Of a stretch of DNA of 64,000 nucleotides, positions 24,319 through 34,479 are shown in pieces. The DNA comes from CAWULT01 sp963923455 (lineage in GTDB: Bacteria > Acidobacteriota > Vicinamibacteria > Vicinamibacterales > UBA2999), in the NCBI GenBank assembly GCA_963923455.1, contig CAWULT010000004.1:1-64000 (forward strand). The letters run 5' to 3'. The position numbers were made by a program, and so were the translations under genes. Under the pieces are notes generated by a model. The model did not search any database and was not told the DNA's origin. It saw only the letters and a program-made list of their open reading frames with translations. Position 1 is the first letter of the stretch. Each line of letters begins with the position of its first letter.

Positions 24319-26553
24319 CTACCTCGTCCGGCTGTCCGGCGCCGCCGACGCGCCAACCGTGCGCAGCACGAAGTCGAGTATCGCCTGCTGCAGGTGCTTC
24401 GTCAGTCGTGCGTCGTCGAATCCGTGGCGCTGGGTCGGGTAGAGCATCATCTCGAAGGGCTTGCCGGCGCGCTGCAATGCGTAGGCGAACTGCACGGAGT
24501 TCTGCATGTGGACGTTGTCGTCCATCGTGCCGTGCACGAGCAGCATGCGTCCCTGCAGGCGATCCGCGGCGAACCGCGGCGCGGTACGCGCGTAGCCGTC
24601 GGGATTGTTGCGCGGCAGCTTCATCAGCCGCTCCGTGTAGATCGAGTCGTAGTCGCGCCAGTCGGTCACCGGGGCCCCGACGACGCCGCCGGCCCAGCTC
24701 GTGCTGTGCGTCAGGGCATAGGCGGTCATGAAGCCACCGTAGCTCCACCCGCTCAGGACGATGCGGGACGGGTCTACGAAGCTCTGCTGCCGCAGCCAGG
24801 CGACGCCGTCCTCCAGGTCCTGCAGTTCGAGCTCGCCGAGCCGGCCGTAGACCGGCCACTGGGACTCGACGCCCTTCGCGCTGGCGCTGCGGTTGTCGAG
24901 CATCCAGACGATCACGCCCTGCTGCGTGAGCAACTGGTGGAACATGTACTGCGAGCCGCCCCAGCGGTCGCGGACGACCCCCGCGCCGGGCCCGGCGTAG
25001 GTGAACTGGTACACGGGATAGCGGCGGGCCGGGTTGAAGTCGGCCGGCTTGATCAGCATGCCCTCGAGCATCGCGCCGTCGCGCGCCCGCACCTGCACGA
25101 ACTCCGGCTTCGCCAGGGCATAGCGCGTCAAGGCCGGCACCGGGTTCGCATCGATCACCCGCAGCTCCTGGCCGTCCCCGCGGTGCAGGCGCACCTGCGC
25201 GGGCGTCGTCGCGTCACTCCAGACGTCGATGAACTGCGAGAAGTCTGAGTTGAAGATCGCCCGGTGCGTCCCGGTGGCCCGCGACAGCCGCGTCAGGCCC
25301 GAGCCGTCCAGCCCGATGCGGTAGATGTCCATGCCGACGGCACTGCGTTCGGGCGAGGCGAAGAACACGTGGCCGTTTCCGTCCTCGCCGTACAGCGTCG
25401 CGACGTCCCATCGGCCCGTCGTCACCTGTGCCATCCCGGTTCCGTCGGCGCGATACCGGAACAGCTGCCGGAAGCCGTTGCGCTCGCTGATCCACAAGAA
25501 TGAGCCGTCCGACAGCCACACCGGGTTGCCGTTCTCGTTCACCCAGGCCTTCGTCGTCTCGCGCAGCAGCCGTCGGCTCGCACCGGTCGCGGCGTCGCCG
25601 ACGTTCAGGTCCAGCCACGTCTGTTCCCGGTTCTGCGCCTGGTACACGACTCCGTGTGAGTCGGGCGTCCAGCCGACGTTGACGACCAGCAGGTCGGCTC
25701 GGTCGTAGGCCGTCGTGTCGATCCAGGCCGGGGCGCCGCCGGCGATCCGCACCACGCCGAGCGTCACCTCGGGGTTGGGATCGCCCGCCTTCGGGTAGTC
25801 GGTCACTTCGAGTGCGGGACGATAGGGAAGGTGATCGACGACGGTGTACTCCGGCACCGGACGCTCGTCCAGGCGCAGGAACGCAATGCGGGCGGAATCG
25901 GGGCTCCACCAATATCCGCGGAACCGGCCGCGCCCGTAGATCTCCTCCTGGTACAACCAGTCGAGCCGCCCGTTCAGGATGGCGTCGCTGCCGTCCCCGG
26001 TGAGTGCGCGCTCGCGCTGCGTGGCGACGTCGACGGCATACAGGTCGTTGCCGCGGAGGAAGGCGACGAGGCGGCCGTCTGGGCTGAACGACGGCTCGTC
26101 CTCACGCCCTGCCGTCGCGGTGAGGCGGACGGCCCTCGACGAACCGAAATCGTAGAAATACAGGTCGTCGGCAATGGTGACCAGCGCCCCGCTCCGCGCC
26201 GGGTTCAGCGTCAGGCCCCGCGCGCGCGCGGCGGTCCGCGCCGCGCCGGCATCGACGCCCGGCAGAGCCGCCAGAGCCGACGCCATCGCGTCGGCAGCGA
26301 AGAGCCGCGACTCGGCACCGGTCGCCGCGTCCACGCGCATCCAGTCGTACCCGCCGTCGCCCCGCCTCGCCCACAGGTAGGTCGAGGTGTCGAGCCAGGA
26401 CAGGTCCGTCGGCGGGGTACCGCTGAAGTCGAGCCGCGTGGCCGGGTCGTAGATGACGTCGATGCTGAGCCGCGCCGGGGCCTGTGCGTGCGGCACGGCG
26501 CCGGCGACGAGGACTGAACCGATGAGCACGGCCAGGCGAAGGCGTCTCGGCAT
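24319..26553 (-). CDS. Secreted S9B (dipeptidyl-peptidase IV-like) serine peptidase
   Basis: A 744-residue exported prolyl-oligopeptidase-family enzyme. A signal peptide (about residues 1-24) precedes the DPP-IV N-terminal beta-propeller (about 70-470; PSFSPDGRLVAFLRGNDLY, YQEEIYGRGRFRGYWWSPDS with the paired Glu that binds the substrate N-terminus). The alpha/beta-hydrolase domain follows, with the nucleophile in GWSYGG, Asp in GTMDDNVH and His in TQRHGFDD. It should remove Xaa-Pro or similar dipeptides from peptides in the periplasm or outside. ATG 26553 follows a minus-strand TAATCT by seven bases. It is divergent from the beta-CASP hydrolase. Confidence 0.92.
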   Translation of the reverse strand: MPRRLRLAVLIGSVLVAGAVPHAQAPARLSIDVIYDPATRLDFSGTPPTDLSWLDTSTYLWARRGDGGYDWMRVDAATGAESRLFAADAMASALAALPGVDAGAARTAARARGLTLNPARSGALVTIADDLYFYDFGSSRAVRLTATAGREDEPSFSPDGRLVAFLRGNDLYAVDVATQRERALTGDGSDAILNGRLDWLYQEEIYGRGRFRGYWWSPDSARIAFLRLDERPVPEYTVVDHLPYRPALEVTDYPKAGDPNPEVTLGVVRIAGGAPAWIDTTAYDRADLLVVNVGWTPDSHGVVYQAQNREQTWLDLNVGDAATGASRRLLRETTKAWVNENGNPVWLSDGSFLWISERNGFRQLFRYRADGTGMAQVTTGRWDVATLYGEDGNGHVFFASPERSAVGMDIYRIGLDGSGLTRLSRATGTHRAIFNSDFSQFIDVWSDATTPAQVRLHRGDGQELRVIDANPVPALTRYALAKPEFVQVRARDGAMLEGMLIKPADFNPARRYPVYQFTYAGPGAGVVRDRWGGSQYMFHQLLTQQGVIVWMLDNRSASAKGVESQWPVYGRLGELELQDLEDGVAWLRQQSFVDPSRIVLSGWSYGGFMTAYALTHSTSWAGGVVGAPVTDWRDYDSIYTERLMKLPRNNPDGYARTAPRFAADRLQGRMLLVHGTMDDNVHMQNSVQFAYALQRAGKPFEMMLYPTQRHGFDDARLTKHLQQAILDFVLRTVGASAAPDSRTR

Positions 26554-26560
26554 GGGGGTC

Positions 26561-26566
26561 AGATTA
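26561..26566 (-). promoter_or_regulatory. S9 peptidase -10 element
   Basis: TAATCT on the minus strand, preceded by TGC (extended -10), ends seven bases before ATG 26553. Confidence 0.5.
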
Positions 26567-26608
26567 GCACCCGGTGTCCCGCGCCGATCGGTCGAATCCG
26601 AAACCTGA

Positions 26609-26614
26609 TATCGT
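26609..26614 (+). promoter_or_regulatory. Beta-CASP hydrolase -10 element
   Basis: TATCGT, preceded by TGA (extended -10), ends seven bases before the GTG at 26622. Confidence 0.45.
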
Positions 26615-26621
26615 CAGGACC

Positions 26622-27998
26622 GTGACGCGGCTGACATTTCTCGGCGCCGCCCGGACCGTCACCGGGTCGAAGTATCTGCTGACGCACAACGGCCGGCGGG
26701 TGCTGTTCGACTGCGGGCTGTTCCAGGGGCTCAAGGAGTTCCGCCTGCGCAATTGGGAGGACTTTCCGGAGCCGCCGGGATCGATTGACGCGGTCGTGCT
26801 CACCCACGCACACCTCGACCACGTCGGGTACCTGCCGCGTCTCGTTGCCCACGGCTTCGAGGGGCGTGCGTTTTGCACTCCCGGCACCAGGGATCTGTGC
26901 CAGCTCGTCCTGCCGGATGCCGCCAAGATTCAGGAGGAGGACGCACGGCAGGCCAACCGGCACGGCTATTCGAAGCATCATCCGGCACTGCCGCTGTATG
27001 ACGCAGCCGACGCGCAGCGTGCGCTGACCCGCCTCCATCCCGTCAGCTATCGGCGTGAGGTCGAGATCGCGGAGGGCGTCAGCGTCGAGTTCGTCCCCGC
27101 GGGGCATCTGCTCGGGTCGGCGTTCGTGCTGGCGCGCCTGAAGGGCGGCCCGACGATCCTGTTCGGCGGCGACCTGGGCCGGTACGGGCGGCCCGTGCTC
27201 CCGGATCCGGAGCCGGCGGCCCGCGCCGACGTGGTCCTGGTGGAGTCGACCTACGGCGACCGCGACCATGCGGAGGACGACAACGGAGCGGCCCTCGCCG
27301 AGGTGATTCACGACACGGCGGCTCGCGGGGGCAAGGTCATCATCCCGGCGTTCGCGATCGGTCGCGTGGAGGAGCTGCTCTACTGGATCCGCCGGCTGGA
27401 GAAGGAGAGAAAGATCCCGGTGTTACCCGTGTTCGTGGACAGCCCCATGGCGACCGAGGCGCTGAAGTACTACACGGCGCGCGTGTCGGAGCTCGACGAG
27501 GAGATGCGCCCGTCGCAGAAGGCCGTCTCCACGTTCGCGACGGCGCGCTTCCAGACCATCGCGTCGCCGCAGCAGTCGAAGGAGCTGACGGCGAGCCGCC
27601 GCCCGGCCATCGTGATCTCGTCGAGCGGAATGGCCACCGGCGGCCGTGTGCTGCACCACCTCCAGGCGGCGTTGCCCTACGCGCGCAACACGGTGCTGTT
27701 CGTCGGCTATCAGGCGGCCGGCACGCGTGGCCGGCTGCTGGTGGACGGTGCCGCAGAGATGAAGATGCACGGCAGCCTCGTCCCGGTGCGGGCGCGGGTT
27801 GCGAAGATCGACTCGATGTCGGCGCACGCCGACCGAGGGGAAGTGCTGCGCTGGCTGCGCACCATGCCCGCGGCGCCGTCGCGGGTGTGCCTCGTCCACG
27901 GCGAGCCCGGCCCGCTCGAGGCGCTCCAGGGGCTCGTCCGGCAGGAGCTGGGCTGGACGCCGGTGATTCCCGAGCACCGGCAGACGATCGACCTCTGA
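26622..27998 (+). CDS. Metallo-beta-lactamase/beta-CASP ribonuclease-like hydrolase
   Basis: A 458-residue cytoplasmic protein of the beta-CASP group (CPSF/YSH1-like, COG1236), probably a zinc-dependent RNA endonuclease or exonuclease. The metal motif is LTHAHLDHVGYLPRL, with further ligands in PAGHLLGSA and FGGDLGRYG. Beta-CASP motifs include VESTYGDR, PAFAIGR, SGMATGGRVLHHL and the C-terminal SAHADRGE and VHGEPGPLE. The GTG at 26622 begins the usual N-terminus (TRLTFLGAARTVTGS) and follows a TATCGT by seven bases; a GTG at 26574 would add 16 residues. The M49 peptidase gene starts 28 bases after its stop, so the two may share a transcript. Confidence 0.88.
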   Translation: MTRLTFLGAARTVTGSKYLLTHNGRRVLFDCGLFQGLKEFRLRNWEDFPEPPGSIDAVVLTHAHLDHVGYLPRLVAHGFEGRAFCTPGTRDLCQLVLPDAAKIQEEDARQANRHGYSKHHPALPLYDAADAQRALTRLHPVSYRREVEIAEGVSVEFVPAGHLLGSAFVLARLKGGPTILFGGDLGRYGRPVLPDPEPAARADVVLVESTYGDRDHAEDDNGAALAEVIHDTAARGGKVIIPAFAIGRVEELLYWIRRLEKERKIPVLPVFVDSPMATEALKYYTARVSELDEEMRPSQKAVSTFATARFQTIASPQQSKELTASRRPAIVISSSGMATGGRVLHHLQAALPYARNTVLFVGYQAAGTRGRLLVDGAAEMKMHGSLVPVRARVAKIDSMSAHADRGEVLRWLRTMPAAPSRVCLVHGEPGPLEALQGLVRQELGWTPVIPEHRQTIDL

Positions 27999-28026
27999 AC
28001 GCGCACTGGCGGGGCCCGACGGACCG

Positions 28027-29976
28027 ATGGACGCCGAATCCTCACTGATGGCCTCGACGCGCCGCTTCCTGCTGGAGCGCGTCGACGACGTGGCCATTGT
28101 CCAGATCTACGCCGACGGATTCTCGCGTCTGTCGCGGCGCGAGAAGGTGCTGACCTGGCACCTGTACCTGGCCGCGCTCGCCGGCCGCGACATCTACTAC
28201 GACCAGCGCTACGCGTACGGCCTCGAGATGCGGGCCGTGCTCGAGGGCGTGCTGCGCCACGCCCGCGGGCTCGACCCGCACGTGCTGGCCGAGCTGCGAC
28301 GCTACACGAAGCTGTTCTGGATCGGCAGCGGACCGTTCAACAACGTCACCGCGCGCAAGATCCTGCTTCGGCTGACGCCCGAGGAGCTGACGGCGGCGGT
28401 CGCGTCGGCGGCCGAGCACGGGGCGCCGCTGCCGCTCCGCCCGGGCGAGACGCCCGGGGCGCTCGTCGCGCGCCTCGCGCCGCGGTTCTTCGACCCGGCC
28501 GTCGATCCGCTCGTGACCAACAAGACGCCGGGACCCGGGCGCGACATCCTGCGGTCGAGCGCCAACAACCTCTACGTGGACGTCTCGATGGCCGACTTGG
28601 ACGGCTTCCGAGAGCACTACGGGCTGAACTCGCGCCTGGTCAAACGGGACGGCCGGCTCGTCGAGGAGGTGTACCGCGTCGGCGGGCGCTACGACGCCGA
28701 GATTCGAAGGGTCGTGCGGCACCTGACCGACGCGGTGGCGTTCGCGGAGCCCGCCACCGCGGAAGCCCTGCGCGCGCTGATTCGCTTCTACACCACCGGG
28801 GAGGAGGCCGACCGCGTCGCCTACGACATCGCGTGGGTCCGCGATCGGGACTCGAGCGTCGACACGATCAACGGCTTCGTCGAGGTCTACATGGACCCGC
28901 GAGGCATGAAGGGGTCGTGGGAGGCGCTGGTCTACCACGTCAACGAGGAGCGGACCAGGCGCATCCACGAACTCGCGCGCCACGCGCAATGGTTCGAGGA
29001 TCACATGCCGTGGGAGCCGCGGTTCCGCAAGCCGGACGTCACGGGCGTGACCGCGCGCGCCATCGATGTCCTCATCGAGACCGGCGATTCCGGGCCGATG
29101 ACGCCGGTCGGCATCAACCTGCCGAACGACCAGGCCATCCGCGAGCGCCACGGCAGCAAGTCGGTGTCGTTGTCGAACGTCACCGCCGCGCACGAGCACG
29201 CCACGCCGAAGGCCATGCGCGCGGAGTTCTCGTGGAGCGCGGAGGAGGTGGCGCGTGGCGAGGCGTGGGGCGCCTTCTCGCTCGAGCTGACCACCGAGAT
29301 GCACGAGGTGATCGGCCACGGGTCGGGGAGGATGGCCGACGGCGTGACCGCCTCGCCGCACGAGCTGCTCAAGGAGCAGTACTCGGCGATCGAGGAGGCC
29401 CGGGCGGACCTGGTGGCGCTGTATTTCCTGCCCGATCCGAAGCTCGTCGAGCTGGGGCTGGTGCCCGCTGAGCACCATGGCGCCATCGTACGGGCGGAAT
29501 ACGAGCACTACACGCGTGGAGCGCTGGTGCAGCTCAGGCGCGTGCGCGAGGGCTCGCAGATCGAGGAGGACCACATGCGCAACCGCCAGATGGTGGTCAA
29601 CTGGCTGCGCGCGCACACCGACGCGATCGAGCTCCGGCGGCGTGAGGGCAAGACCTACCTCGTGATGGTCGATCCCGTCCAGTTCCGCGCCGGCGTGGCG
29701 CGGCTGCTGGCCGAGGTCCAGCGCATCAAGGGCGAGGGCGATCATGCGGCCGCGCGGGCCTTGATGGAGCGGTACGGCGTGCACTTCGATCCCGCGCTGC
29801 GCGACGAGGTGGTGGGTCGCGTCGACGCGCTGCAGCTGCCGTCGTACACGGCCTTCGTGATGCCGCGGTTGTCGCCGGTCTTGGGCGACGACGGCGAGAT
29901 CGTCGACGTCGAGGTCTCCTATCCGTGCGACTTCGAGGCACAGATGCTGGAGTACTCGGCGCTGGGCCGCCCGTGA
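28027..29976 (+). CDS. Dipeptidyl-peptidase III-like metallopeptidase (M49)
   Basis: A 649-residue zinc peptidase of family M49, which removes dipeptides from the N-terminus of oligopeptides. The hallmark HEXXGH is present as MHEVIGHGSG, and the third ligand motif EExRAD as IEEARADLVALYF, about 45 residues later. GSGPFNNVTARKILLR and MDPRGMKGSWEALV match conserved blocks of the family. No signal peptide is seen, so it is probably cytoplasmic. The stop TGA overlaps the GTG of the aminotransferase gene (GTGA). It heads a tightly packed run M49-aminotransferase-MalQ. Confidence 0.88.
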   Translation: MDAESSLMASTRRFLLERVDDVAIVQIYADGFSRLSRREKVLTWHLYLAALAGRDIYYDQRYAYGLEMRAVLEGVLRHARGLDPHVLAELRRYTKLFWIGSGPFNNVTARKILLRLTPEELTAAVASAAEHGAPLPLRPGETPGALVARLAPRFFDPAVDPLVTNKTPGPGRDILRSSANNLYVDVSMADLDGFREHYGLNSRLVKRDGRLVEEVYRVGGRYDAEIRRVVRHLTDAVAFAEPATAEALRALIRFYTTGEEADRVAYDIAWVRDRDSSVDTINGFVEVYMDPRGMKGSWEALVYHVNEERTRRIHELARHAQWFEDHMPWEPRFRKPDVTGVTARAIDVLIETGDSGPMTPVGINLPNDQAIRERHGSKSVSLSNVTAAHEHATPKAMRAEFSWSAEEVARGEAWGAFSLELTTEMHEVIGHGSGRMADGVTASPHELLKEQYSAIEEARADLVALYFLPDPKLVELGLVPAEHHGAIVRAEYEHYTRGALVQLRRVREGSQIEEDHMRNRQMVVNWLRAHTDAIELRRREGKTYLVMVDPVQFRAGVARLLAEVQRIKGEGDHAAARALMERYGVHFDPALRDEVVGRVDALQLPSYTAFVMPRLSPVLGDDGEIVDVEVSYPCDFEAQMLEYSALGRP

Positions 29977-31148
29977 TCGTCTCGGACCGCGTGCCGGTCG
30001 ACGCGAACACCAACGCGCTGACCCGCCTGCTCGCCGCCCGCCGCGCCGCCGGTGTGCCCGTGATCGACCTGACCGAGTCGAACCCGACCCGGGCCGGCAT
30101 CGCGTATCCCCCGGACCTGCTCGCGCCGCTCGGCGATCCCGCCGGGCTGCGGTACGCTCCCGATCCGCGCGGGCTCGAGGGCGCCCGCCGGGCGATCGCC
30201 GGCGACGCCGCCCGGCGGGGCGTCACCGTGTCACCGGACGCGGTGGTGCTCTCGGCCAGCACCAGCGAGATGTACAGCTGGCTGTTCAAGCTGCTCTGCA
30301 ATCCCGGAGACACGGTGCTGGTGCCGAGGCCCAGCTACCCGCTCTTCGAGCACCTGACGCGGCTCGAGCAGGTGCGGGCGTGCCCGTATCGGCTCGAGTA
30401 CCACGGACGCTGGACCGTGGACCTGGCGAGCGTGCGCGAGGCGCCGGCCTCGACGCGGGCGCTGCTCGTGGTCTCGCCGAACAACCCCACGGGCTCGTAC
30501 GTGTCGCGCGCGGACCTGTCGGCGCTCGTGGCCCTGTGCGGCGAACGGGGATGGGCGCTGATCGCCGACGAGGTGTTCGTCGATTACCCGCTTGCGTCGC
30601 CCGAGGCCGACGGGCCCCTCACCGACGTCGCGGCTCGCGCCACCGACGTCCTCACGTTCACGCTGGGCGGACTGTCCAAGTCGGTCGGGCTCCCGCAGGT
30701 CAAGCTCGGGTGGGCCGTGGTCGGCGGGCCGCCCGGCGACGCCCGGCAGGCGCTCGACGGACTCGAGCTCGTCGCCGATACGTTCCTGTCGGTATCCACG
30801 CCGGTGCAGCTCGCGGCCTCCACGCTGCTCGCGCGGGGGCTGGAGGTGCGCGACGCCATTCGTCTTCGCGTGCGGGAGAACCTCGCGCGGCTGCGCGCGA
30901 TGGCGACGGCGCACCCGTCGTGCGACGTGCTGCCCGTGGAGGGCGGATGGTCCGCCGTGGTGCGCGTGCCGGCCACGCGCAGCGAGGAGGCGCTGGTGCT
31001 CGACCTGCTCGCCCGCGAGTCCGTCCTCGTCCACCCTGGCTACTTCTTCGACTTCGACCACGAGGCCTTCCTGGTGCTCAGCCTCCTGCCGCCACCCGAC
31101 GCGTTCGCCGAGGCGTGCGCGCGCGTGCTGCGCTTCGCATCCGCATGA
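29973..31148 (+). CDS. PLP-dependent class I/II aminotransferase
   Basis: A 391-residue fold-type I aminotransferase. Motifs are DLTESNPTRAGI, SASTSEMYSWLFKLL, SPNNPTGSYV, ADEVFVDYPL and the Schiff-base Lys in LGGLSKSVGLPQVKLGW; the terminal Arg region is HEAFLVLSLLPPP, where the expected substrate-binding Arg is not obvious. The amino donor and acceptor cannot be told from sequence. The GTG at 29973 overlaps the previous stop by four bases, and the TGA overlaps the malQ ATG by four (ATGA), so translation of the three genes is likely coupled. Coupling to a peptidase suggests amino-acid catabolism. Confidence 0.83.
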   Translation: MIVSDRVPVDANTNALTRLLAARRAAGVPVIDLTESNPTRAGIAYPPDLLAPLGDPAGLRYAPDPRGLEGARRAIAGDAARRGVTVSPDAVVLSASTSEMYSWLFKLLCNPGDTVLVPRPSYPLFEHLTRLEQVRACPYRLEYHGRWTVDLASVREAPASTRALLVVSPNNPTGSYVSRADLSALVALCGERGWALIADEVFVDYPLASPEADGPLTDVAARATDVLTFTLGGLSKSVGLPQVKLGWAVVGGPPGDARQALDGLELVADTFLSVSTPVQLAASTLLARGLEVRDAIRLRVRENLARLRAMATAHPSCDVLPVEGGWSAVVRVPATRSEEALVLDLLARESVLVHPGYFFDFDHEAFLVLSLLPPPDAFAEACARVLRFASA

Positions 31149-32731
31149 GCACCGACGCCCTCCGGCGAGCCGGCGTCATGGTGCCGCTGTTCTCCCTGCG
31201 GTCTCCCCAGAGCTGGGGCCTCGGGGAGATCGGCGATCTGGCGACGTTTCTGCCCTGGGCGGAGTCCGCGGGGCTGCGCCTCGTGCAGCTGCTTCCGATC
31301 AACGAGATGCCGTTCGGCGAGGCGTCGCCGTACTCGGCGTTGAGTGCGATGGCCGTCGACCCGCAGTTCATCTCGATGGGCGCCGTCGAGGACTTCACGG
31401 CGATCGGCGGCGAGCACGGGCTCGAGCCCGGCCTGCGGCATCGGCTGGCCGCGGTCCGTGCCGCGGAGGCGATCGACTACCGCCAGGTGCGGATCCTCAA
31501 GTTCGCGGCGCTGCGGCAGGCGTACGCGTACTTCGTCGAGCGCGAGCTCCCAGCCAGGTCGCGCCGGGCGCAGGCGTTCCGGGCGTTCGCGGCCGAGCAG
31601 GCATGGTGGCTCGACGGGTACGCCCTCTTTCGGGCGCTGCACGCCTGGCACGAGGGACGGCCCTGGACGGAGTGGCCCGAGGGGATCCGTCGGCGCGATC
31701 CGGCAACCGTCGCCGAGGCGCGTGCCGCGCTCTCCGACGAGATCCGCTTCCGGCAGTACGTCCAGTGGCTCGCATCGGAACAGTGGCGCGCCGTCCGGGC
31801 GTCGGCCGGCAACGTGGCGCTCTTCGGAGACCTGCCGTTCATGGTGGCGCTGGACAGCGCGGACGTCTGGGAGCGCCAGGACGAATATCGCCTGGACGTT
31901 TCGGTCGGCGTGCCGCCCGACGCGTTCAGCGAGACGGGTCAGGACTGGCGGCTGCCGGCCTACGACTGGGACGTCTTCGCCGCCCGTGACTTCGACTGGC
32001 TGCGCCGGAGGGCCCGCCGCAACGCGGAACTCTTCGACGGGTACCGCGTCGATCACCTCGTGGGCTACTACCGGACCTACGTCCGGCCGCACGACGGCAG
32101 CCCGGCCCACTTCATGCCCGCCGACGAGGCGGCGCAGACGCAGCTCGGCGAGCAGGTGCTCGGCGTGTTCCGGGCCTCGGGCGCCGAAATCGTCGCCGAG
32201 GACCTGGGCACCGTTCCCGATTTCGTCCGGGCGTCGCAGGCGCGGCTCGGCGTACCGGGCTGCAAGGTGATGCGCTGGGAGCGGCAGTGGCAGGCGCCGG
32301 GACAGCCGTTCACGGATCCACGCGACTACCCGGAGCTGGCCGTGGCCACCTCGGGCACGCACGACACCGAGCCGATGGTCGCGTGGTGGGCGGCCACGCC
32401 TGCCGAGGAGCGGGCGGCGCTGCTCGCCGTGCCGTCGGTCGGCCGGGGCCTCGACGACGCGGAGCGCGAGGCCGCCATCGCCGGGCCGCTCATGGCGCCG
32501 GGTCTGCGCGACCGCGTGCTCGAGGCCCTCTACGCGTCGCGGGCCTACCTGATCATCCTGCCGATGCAGGATCTCTTCGGGTGGGACGATCGCATCAACG
32601 AGCCCGCCACGATCGGCGAGCACAACTGGACGTGGCGCATGCGGTGGACCACCGACGAGTTGCGGACGCGCGCAGAGAGCGTGTCGGTGGCGGCCCGCCT
32701 CCGAGGGTGGACCGACGCGCACGGCCGCTGA
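31145..32731 (+). CDS. malQ: 4-alpha-glucanotransferase (amylomaltase)
   Basis: A 528-residue GH77 enzyme that moves alpha-1,4-glucan segments in maltodextrin and glycogen metabolism, in the cytoplasm. The N-terminus has the family opening GVMVPLFSLRSPQSWGLGEIGDL and the INEMPFGEASPYSALSAMA block. The catalytic nucleophile Asp is in FDGYRVDHLVGYYR, the acid/base Glu in EIVAEDLGTVP and the third acid in SGTHDTEPM. The ATG overlaps the aminotransferase stop (ATGA). It is convergent with glnS. The glycogen gene glgC is at 60.1-61.4 kb. Confidence 0.93.
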   Translation: MSTDALRRAGVMVPLFSLRSPQSWGLGEIGDLATFLPWAESAGLRLVQLLPINEMPFGEASPYSALSAMAVDPQFISMGAVEDFTAIGGEHGLEPGLRHRLAAVRAAEAIDYRQVRILKFAALRQAYAYFVERELPARSRRAQAFRAFAAEQAWWLDGYALFRALHAWHEGRPWTEWPEGIRRRDPATVAEARAALSDEIRFRQYVQWLASEQWRAVRASAGNVALFGDLPFMVALDSADVWERQDEYRLDVSVGVPPDAFSETGQDWRLPAYDWDVFAARDFDWLRRRARRNAELFDGYRVDHLVGYYRTYVRPHDGSPAHFMPADEAAQTQLGEQVLGVFRASGAEIVAEDLGTVPDFVRASQARLGVPGCKVMRWERQWQAPGQPFTDPRDYPELAVATSGTHDTEPMVAWWAATPAEERAALLAVPSVGRGLDDAEREAAIAGPLMAPGLRDRVLEALYASRAYLIILPMQDLFGWDDRINEPATIGEHNWTWRMRWTTDELRTRAESVSVAARLRGWTDAHGR

Positions 32732-32759
32732 CGCGGCGCCGTGCGGATCCGGGGCGGGT

Positions 32760-34463
<1,704 letters not shown>

Positions 34464-34473
34464 CGAACTTCGG

Positions 34474-34479
34474 ATCTTA
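34474..34479 (-). promoter_or_regulatory. glnS -10 element overlapping the rmuC stop
   Basis: TAAGAT on the minus strand ends ten bases before ATG 34463 and contains the TAA stop codon of rmuC. It may give glnS its own start within the rmuC transcript. Confidence 0.4.

Noticed and set aside
28042..32722. Long minus-strand frames (580 and 560 codons) opposite the M49 and malQ genes
   Set aside because: Shadows of well-conserved enzymes, with no family similarity.
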